Below are positions 6,501-10,717 of a DNA stretch of 10,717 bases, in pieces (position 1 is the stretch's first letter; the number at the start of each line of letters is the position of its first letter). A program made the translations under genes and the position numbers. Source of the DNA: Planctomycetota bacterium (lineage in GTDB: Bacteria > Planctomycetota > Planctomycetia > Pirellulales > UBA1268); the NCBI GenBank assembly GCA_027622795.1, contig JAQBZA010000074.1, forward strand, positions 1-10,717, written 5' to 3'. The notes under the pieces were generated by a model. It did no database searches. It was not told the DNA's origin and was given only the letters and a program-made list of their open reading frames with translations.

Positions 6501-9500
6501 CTAGCCACGCGCCCGTTTGAATGGATCGACGGTGCCGCCACCGGGGCCCGGTGGCGGGGCGTTTGGCGACGCGAAGGGAAGCTTGGGCCAGGCGAGATTC
6601 ATGCCCGGCCAGGCACCGTCGCTGGCCTCCGCGGGGCCGCTGGGCGTTGCGAGCGGGGGCAGCGGCTGTTGCGGGACGGCAGCCGGCCCGAGCAGGTCGC
6701 TTGGGCTGGCGACTGCCGATCCAGGTGGTGCCGCCGGACCCGTTGAGACGATGCTCGCTGGGGTCCCGCCTCGACCACGTTCGATCACACGGATCGCCAC
6801 CTCGTCGAGGCGGGCCGTCCCCAGGCCGGTCATGGCGAAGGTGACCACCAGCGGCTCTGTCGTATCGGCCGGCACGATGCGGTAGAGCACCAGCCGCCGC
6901 CAGCCTTTCGTCCGCCCGACGCGTTCAGCAAGGGCGGGCCCTCCCAACGAGTCGAAGACGAGCAGCCCGTCGACGCTGCCCTGAAGTGGCTCATCGACCG
7001 CCACCTGTGCCTCGATCTCAACGAGCTTACCGGGCGGCGCCGACAGCGGTGGTGTGGTGATCCACACCGGCGGTGTTTCGAGCACGACCGGTGGTTCGGC
7101 CGGATTGGCGGCAACGGCACGGATGGTGAGACAGCCCGCGCCCGCGAACGGGTTGCCGCGGCTGATTTCCACGGCCGTGCGAACCGCCGGATCTTCGCTG
7201 GCGAAATGCCGCCAGCCGCTTCCCGAGAGCGCATCGAGTTGCTCCATCGAACCGCCGGGAAGAAGCGTTGGTCCCTGTGACGTTGCCACCAGAGCCTCGA
7301 TGAACCGCCAATGCTCTGCCAGCGTCGCGTCGGAGGCCGAGAGTGGGCTGGCCACCATCGATCCGGTTGCCAGCACGCCGCGTTCCCAGGCCAGACGCTC
7401 CACCTGACTGCCGATGGCGATGGCGCGGTGAAACTTGGCGACGGCGGTGGCCGGATCGGTGGCAAGAAGCGACTCGCCTTCGAGCGCATCCTGCTGGGCG
7501 ACCGCGAGCATGTTTGCAGCGGGGAGCGTGCCGAGCGCCGTAGGGGGAAGCCGCCCGAGGAGCGTGCCGCCGGCTGCCAGGACGCCGGCTGCCCGCGCCC
7601 GCGCCGATGCAAGCACCAAGGGGGCCAACTCCCGCACCTGCTCTTGCATGTGTGCCGTCACGGTTGGCTCGCTGCTGAACAGCACCAGCGCTTGCGAGTA
7701 GAAGTTTTCGAGTGTCACCGACACGCCACCCGTCACCCGGCGGGATTGAAGTGGTCGGAGGCCCGCCGGGCCGATCTCCCACGCACGATGCGCCTCCGGC
7801 ACGCCGGGCACGAGGAGGGTGAGCGGAGTGACGGCGCCGGGTACATCGCCGTGATAATGCCGGGCCACGATCTGTGATCCCTGAACGCACCGCCAGGCGA
7901 GCAGGACCCGTGCTCGCGCCGCCTCGATCACCGCAGTTTGGACCTCGCTGTCGCTGGTCTGTCCGGCTGCCGCGAAGCGACCCGCTGCCGCCCACGGTTC
8001 GAGGATCTTGAGCCGCAGATTCATCGCCTGGACCGCCACGGCCCGGGTACGCGACTCCGCATCGTTGCCGTCGATGCGTCGCGACGAGACGCAGAGAATG
8101 CCGCGTGCTCCGGCAGCCACGCAGGTGGTGGCAGCGAGTGCCAGACTCTCAGGATCGACCGCCAGACCGCCTCCCCCGATGCCGGCCAGAGCCGCGGCCT
8201 GACGGGCCGTGCGGGGATCAAGTTCCGTAGACAGGCTTGCCAAGAGGGGGGTGCCGGGTCGCATCAGGCGCGGGCGTTCTCGCAGCCAGGTCTGATAGTC
8301 GAGGAGTTCGAGACTGGTGCCGAGAACGGTCCGTCTGGCCACCGCCATATCGACATGGCGGGAGATCGAGCGAACCCCGGAATCGGCAGATGCGATCAAT
8401 GGCCGACCGGCACGCGGGTCGCAGGCTCGTACGCGTCGTCCGCGTTCAGCAAGCTCCTCCACATTCGCCTCGGCGAGACCGTCACCCATGTCCCACATAA
8501 GCACCCGATCCCAGTTGGAAGAGAACAGCGGCATCGAGTCTGGATCACGGACGTCGACATGCGGCAACGCCGGTGGTGGACAGATGAGCCAGACGTTGGT
8601 CTTCCGGGCCTCCTCGATGAGATTGCCGGAGGCGGGCGCGCGTAACCGCACACAGTTGAAGCCGAGCGCGGCGATCTGCTCCAGCGGTTCGCCGTTGTGA
8701 TCGATCGCTCGTGGGAAGAAGGGCAGCCCATTCACTTCGAGCACGCCACGATTGAGGCCGCTGACCGGGTCCTGTGGCGGGGGCGGTTGGCTTGCCATCG
8801 ATTGGCCAGAGTCCGCGATGGCGAGGGCCGGCTGTACCGCCGGATCACGGTGGCTGCCGGCGATCGCGATGGGTGTGTCGATGACACCCTCCACACGCAG
8901 ATCATCGATTGCCACGTCGTAACGGCCCGGTGCGGAATAAAGCTCGAGTACGATATGGGTGACCACGGCGCCGGCGAGACTGCCCTGCGGGCCATGCTGG
9001 GCGTGGAGGGCCGGCAGTTGTCGTTGAAGGGTGACAGGCAGATCGGCAACGGTGAGTCGCTGCCAGCGGCCGATGTCGCGGGAACTCGAGCCGGGCACCA
9101 GTGTTTCGACCGGACGACCGGACGCCGATGCCTGAAAGTGGGGAAGCTGCACCCGCGCGGCGATACGGATGCCGGGGCGATTGGCGCGGACCCAGACTTC
9201 AGCCCCAAATTCATCGATGGCAGCCGCCGCGCCGATCGGTACCTGAACGGTCAGAGTTGTTCCCGCAGAGGCATCGAAAATGAATCGCTCGCCGGCGGTG
9301 CCGCGTCGTGCCGCCATCGCACTGCGGTCGTGCGTCAGCAGGTTGGGAAGGGCGTCGGCCGTAGCCAGAGACCAGGTCGTCTCATGGCCGTCGCAGGGAT
9401 CGTCAATCACGGCAGCCCGGCCGCCAACGACGGCGGTTGCGCATGCCGTCGCGACCGCGAGCATCAGCGCGTGCTGAATGGCCTGCGGCGAAAGAGAAAT

Positions 9501-9509
9501 GGGGGGCAT
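6501..9509 (-). CDS. Exported multidomain protein with a glycosidase-like barrel
   Basis: This 1002-residue protein has an N-terminal hydrophobic stretch (14-28, ALMLAVATACATAVV) ending in small residues, so it looks like a signal peptide, although one lacking the usual Lys/Arg. Residues about 35-208 form a beta-sandwich ending YDVAIDDLRVEG, like carbohydrate-binding jelly rolls. Residues 252-510 look like a clan-A glycosidase barrel: LEVNGLPFFPRAIDHNGEPL and LGFNCVRLRAPASG are the usual opening. A second beta domain (about 520-615) and a helical, TPR-like stretch (620-745) follow. Then come another sandwich (755-910, ending LDEVAIRVIE) and a Pro/Ala-rich tail. The strand-4 motif, normally Asn-Glu, reads WDMGDGL (339-345), so catalysis is doubtful. 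The frame extends upstream to a TTG at 9632, but ATG 9509 puts the hydrophobic segment at the N-terminus. The stop is TAG. Function unknown. Confidence 0.82.
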   Translation of the reverse strand: MPPISLSPQAIQHALMLAVATACATAVVGGRAAVIDDPCDGHETTWSLATADALPNLLTHDRSAMAARRGTAGERFIFDASAGTTLTVQVPIGAAAAIDEFGAEVWVRANRPGIRIAARVQLPHFQASASGRPVETLVPGSSSRDIGRWQRLTVADLPVTLQRQLPALHAQHGPQGSLAGAVVTHIVLELYSAPGRYDVAIDDLRVEGVIDTPIAIAGSHRDPAVQPALAIADSGQSMASQPPPPQDPVSGLNRGVLEVNGLPFFPRAIDHNGEPLEQIAALGFNCVRLRAPASGNLIEEARKTNVWLICPPPALPHVDVRDPDSMPLFSSNWDRVLMWDMGDGLAEANVEELAERGRRVRACDPRAGRPLIASADSGVRSISRHVDMAVARRTVLGTSLELLDYQTWLRERPRLMRPGTPLLASLSTELDPRTARQAAALAGIGGGGLAVDPESLALAATTCVAAGARGILCVSSRRIDGNDAESRTRAVAVQAMNLRLKILEPWAAAGRFAAAGQTSDSEVQTAVIEAARARVLLAWRCVQGSQIVARHYHGDVPGAVTPLTLLVPGVPEAHRAWEIGPAGLRPLQSRRVTGGVSVTLENFYSQALVLFSSEPTVTAHMQEQVRELAPLVLASARARAAGVLAAGGTLLGRLPPTALGTLPAANMLAVAQQDALEGESLLATDPATAVAKFHRAIAIGSQVERLAWERGVLATGSMVASPLSASDATLAEHWRFIEALVATSQGPTLLPGGSMEQLDALSGSGWRHFASEDPAVRTAVEISRGNPFAGAGCLTIRAVAANPAEPPVVLETPPVWITTPPLSAPPGKLVEIEAQVAVDEPLQGSVDGLLVFDSLGGPALAERVGRTKGWRRLVLYRIVPADTTEPLVVTFAMTGLGTARLDEVAIRVIERGRGGTPASIVSTGPAAPPGSAVASPSDLLGPAAVPQQPLPPLATPSGPAEASDGAWPGMNLAWPKLPFASPNAPPPGPGGGTVDPFKRARG
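6535..6557. repeat. Near-perfect inverted repeat, 11-bp arms, at the convergent 3' ends
   Basis: CCGCCACCGGG (6535-6545) and CCCGGTGGCGG (6547-6557) are exact reverse complements separated by one base. The repeat sits inside the last codons of the exported-protein gene (PPPGPGGG), about 60 nt beyond the plsC stop. As RNA it could fold a GC-only stem of 9-10 bp with a short loop on either strand. No U-tract follows, so it is not a canonical terminator. It may slow or stop converging transcription, or simply reflect Pro/Gly codons. Confidence 0.5.
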
Positions 9510-9560
9510 GGCAGAGGGCCGAAAGGCGGAAAAGGGCCGGGTTTCTACCACCTTTCGCCG
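9486..9560 (-). promoter_or_regulatory. Possible mutually exclusive mRNA hairpins around the start of the exported-protein gene
   Basis: In minus-strand RNA, segment A CGGCGAAAGG (9560-9551) can pair with segment B CCTTTCG (9526-9520) upstream of the ATG, or with segment C CTTTCGCCG (9494-9486) inside the coding region. The first pairing is 7 bp and the second 9 bp. The start codon (9509-9507) lies in the loop only in the A-C fold. Segment A must be part of the transcript, and no promoter has been located, so this is speculative. Confidence 0.25.
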
Positions 9561-9603
9561 TGCAGGCTCCAGATCAGCCCGACCTATTTGCCACGTTTTC
9601 CCG

Positions 9604-9615
9604 AACTGCGCAGTT
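9604..9615. promoter_or_regulatory. 12-bp perfect palindrome between divergent exported-protein and kinase genes
   Basis: AACTGCGCAGTT is a perfect palindrome in the 155-bp gap between the exported-protein start (9509) and the kinase start (9665). It is flanked by the direct repeat TTTTCCC (9596-9602 and 9615-9621). It could be an operator shared by the two divergent genes. No recognisable -35/-10 pair was found in this gap on either strand, so its role is inferred from position only. Confidence 0.3.
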
Positions 9616-9654
9616 TTTCCCCTTGCAGCCAACGCGTCATCGTGGAAAGTGAAC

Positions 9655-9663
9655 AGGCGGTGA
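9655..9663 (+). promoter_or_regulatory. Strong Shine-Dalgarno of the kinase gene
   Basis: AGGCGGTGA matches the anti-Shine-Dalgarno complement AGGAGGTGA at 8 of 9 bases, the best ribosome site in the window. Two in-frame ATGs follow, at 9665 and 9671. Spacing is tight for the first and comfortable for the second, so the kinase may start two codons later than annotated. Confidence 0.6.
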
Positions 9664-9664
9664 G

Positions 9665-10717
9665 ATGTTTATGAGCAGTCTGATTCCCACCACCACCGAC
9701 GACGCTGCGGCCCGCTTGCGGGACCTGGATCTTCTCGATCCCGGTGACCTGAATCGTGTCATCGCCGAACTCGGCGGCACCAACGTGCCGATGGAAGCAT
9801 TCTTTCAGACGTTGCTTCGGCGGGAACTGATCACCCGCTACCAGGTGGAGCGGATGCTCAAGGGCGAGCGGTATGGCTTCATCTACGGTCATGCCAAGGT
9901 GCTCTACCAGGTGGGGGCTGGTTCCTTCGCCAGGGTGTATCGAGCCGTCGATCGGCTGACCGGCAGGATTCTGGCGGTGAAGGTGCTTCGAAACCGCTAC
10001 TCAAACGATCCAGCCCGCTGCGCGACGTTTCAGCGGGAGGCCATGACGGGTCGATTGCTCGATCATCCCAACATTGTCCGGATCGAGGATGTCGGTCAGG
10101 AGGGGGGCTTTAGTTTCATCACGATGGAGTTCATCGAGGGGCAGAATCTTCGTGAGCTCATCCGCCTTCGTGGGGCGTTCGATGTGAAGCGTGGTCTGGA
10201 CCTCATTCGACAGATCGCCTCAGCGCTTGAGTATGCCCACGGAAAGGGAGTCACGCATCGGGACATGAAGGCGTCCAACGTGTTGATCTCCTCGTCCGGT
10301 GTCGCCAAACTCGTCGACTTTGGGCTCGCCGGAGTCAAGTCTGCCACCGACAAGGCACTGAGTACGGCGCAGCCGCGGACGCTCGATTACGCCACGCTTG
10401 AACGGGCGTCAGGCAGCCCGAACGATTCGGTGCAGGGAGACATTTACTTCCTCGGCACGATGGCCTATCTCGCCATCTCCGGACACGCTGCGTTGCAGGA
10501 GTCACGGGATCGTGCAGAGCGGGGGAATCCCAAACGCTTCACATCGGTGGTGCCGGTGAGCGATGTGGTGCCGTCGCTCCCGCGCGAGGTCATCAATGTG
10601 ATCACCAAAATGATGGCCCTTGATCCGGCTGAACGATTTCAGTCGGCAAGCGACGTGCGCCGGGCCGTGGAGGCCCTGGCAACCCAGTCGGCGGCCGACG
10701 TCGGCGCCGTGGAACCG
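9665..10717 (+). CDS. Hanks-type Ser/Thr protein kinase (3' end outside window)
   Basis: The 351 visible residues contain a near-complete eukaryotic-like kinase domain (about 78-342). They show glycine loop VGAGSFARVY (83-92), ATP-binding Lys106 in LAVK, and helix-C Glu125. The catalytic loop is HRDMKASN (198-205, base Asp200), the metal motif DFG 218-220 and the helix-F Asp259. All core catalytic residues are present, so it should be active. The third loop glycine is Ala89, and the APE motif reads TLE (244-246). The first 75 residues are helical (ELITRYQVERMLKGERYG), a segment I associate with planctomycete kinases. No membrane helix appears before the cut; sensor or membrane domains, if any, lie C-terminally off the edge. 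A strong Shine-Dalgarno precedes ATGs at 9665 and 9671. Substrate unknown; the gene diverges from the exported protein. Confidence 0.95.
   Translation, partial: MFMSSLIPTTTDDAAARLRDLDLLDPGDLNRVIAELGGTNVPMEAFFQTLLRRELITRYQVERMLKGERYGFIYGHAKVLYQVGAGSFARVYRAVDRLTGRILAVKVLRNRYSNDPARCATFQREAMTGRLLDHPNIVRIEDVGQEGGFSFITMEFIEGQNLRELIRLRGAFDVKRGLDLIRQIASALEYAHGKGVTHRDMKASNVLISSSGVAKLVDFGLAGVKSATDKALSTAQPRTLDYATLERASGSPNDSVQGDIYFLGTMAYLAISGHAALQESRDRAERGNPKRFTSVVPVSDVVPSLPREVINVITKMMALDPAERFQSASDVRRAVEALATQSAADVGAVEP

Noticed and set aside
7938..8645. 235-codon plus-strand frame opposite the exported protein
   Set aside because: Antisense shadow: no domain pattern, no ribosome site, and composition typical of a complementary frame.
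9510..9632. Upstream extension of the exported-protein frame to a TTG at 9632
   Set aside because: The start codon would be TTG, and the added 41 residues are Arg-rich and push the hydrophobic signal segment into the interior. The ATG at 9509 gives a better exported N-terminus, although the extension cannot be fully excluded.
8697..9674. 325-codon open frame on the plus strand opposite the exported protein
   Set aside because: It is antisense to a gene with recognisable domain patterns and has Arg/Gly/His-rich composition with no motif. Long shadow frames are expected in GC-rich coding DNA.

Overview
The window looks like chromosomal DNA of a planctomycete, probably a Pirellulales-type organism. 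This is inferred, not proven. The base composition is GC-rich: about 57% in the left partial gene by hand count, higher in the rest. Coding density is high, several genes lack a clear Shine-Dalgarno site, and the PilM carries a long C-terminal extension. The Hanks-type kinase has an N-terminal helper segment of the kind I associate with planctomycete kinases. No tRNA, rRNA, CRISPR array, insertion sequence or other mobile-element signature is visible, and no gap between genes exceeds about 155 bases.

Layout. (1) Positions 1-2762, minus strand: a type IV pilus / type II secretion-like inner-membrane assembly operon. A 750-residue PilM runs on into a PilN-like membrane half. It is followed after 12 nt by a single-pass membrane protein that is cut by the window edge. 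A good sigma70-like promoter lies in the gap upstream. (2) Positions 2900-6474, plus strand: a probable operon of a 739-residue GH38-like (alpha-mannosidase-fold) protein, cytidylate kinase (cmk) and a lysophosphatidate-type acyltransferase (plsC). cmk and plsC overlap by 4 nt. (3) Positions 6501-9509, minus strand and convergent: a 1002-residue exported multidomain protein with a glycosidase-like barrel between beta-sandwich domains and a Pro/Ala-rich tail. (4) From 9665, plus strand: a Ser/Thr protein kinase running off the right edge, divergent from the exported protein.

How they fit together. The PilM/N-like proteins would form the cytoplasmic and inner-membrane platform of a pilus or secretion machine. 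cmk (CMP/dCMP phosphorylation, feeding nucleotide and CDP-lipid pools) and plsC (phosphatidic acid synthesis) are housekeeping. The two glycosidase-like proteins on either side of them have barrel folds, but the catalytic residues I would expect are missing from the places where I can align them. They may be binding proteins or diverged enzymes.

I do not see a convincing undescribed multi-gene system. The most interesting points are the in-cis PilM-PilN fusion with its own NLLP motif, the two apparently catalysis-poor glycosidase-like proteins, and a possible two-state RNA fold around the start codon of the exported protein.
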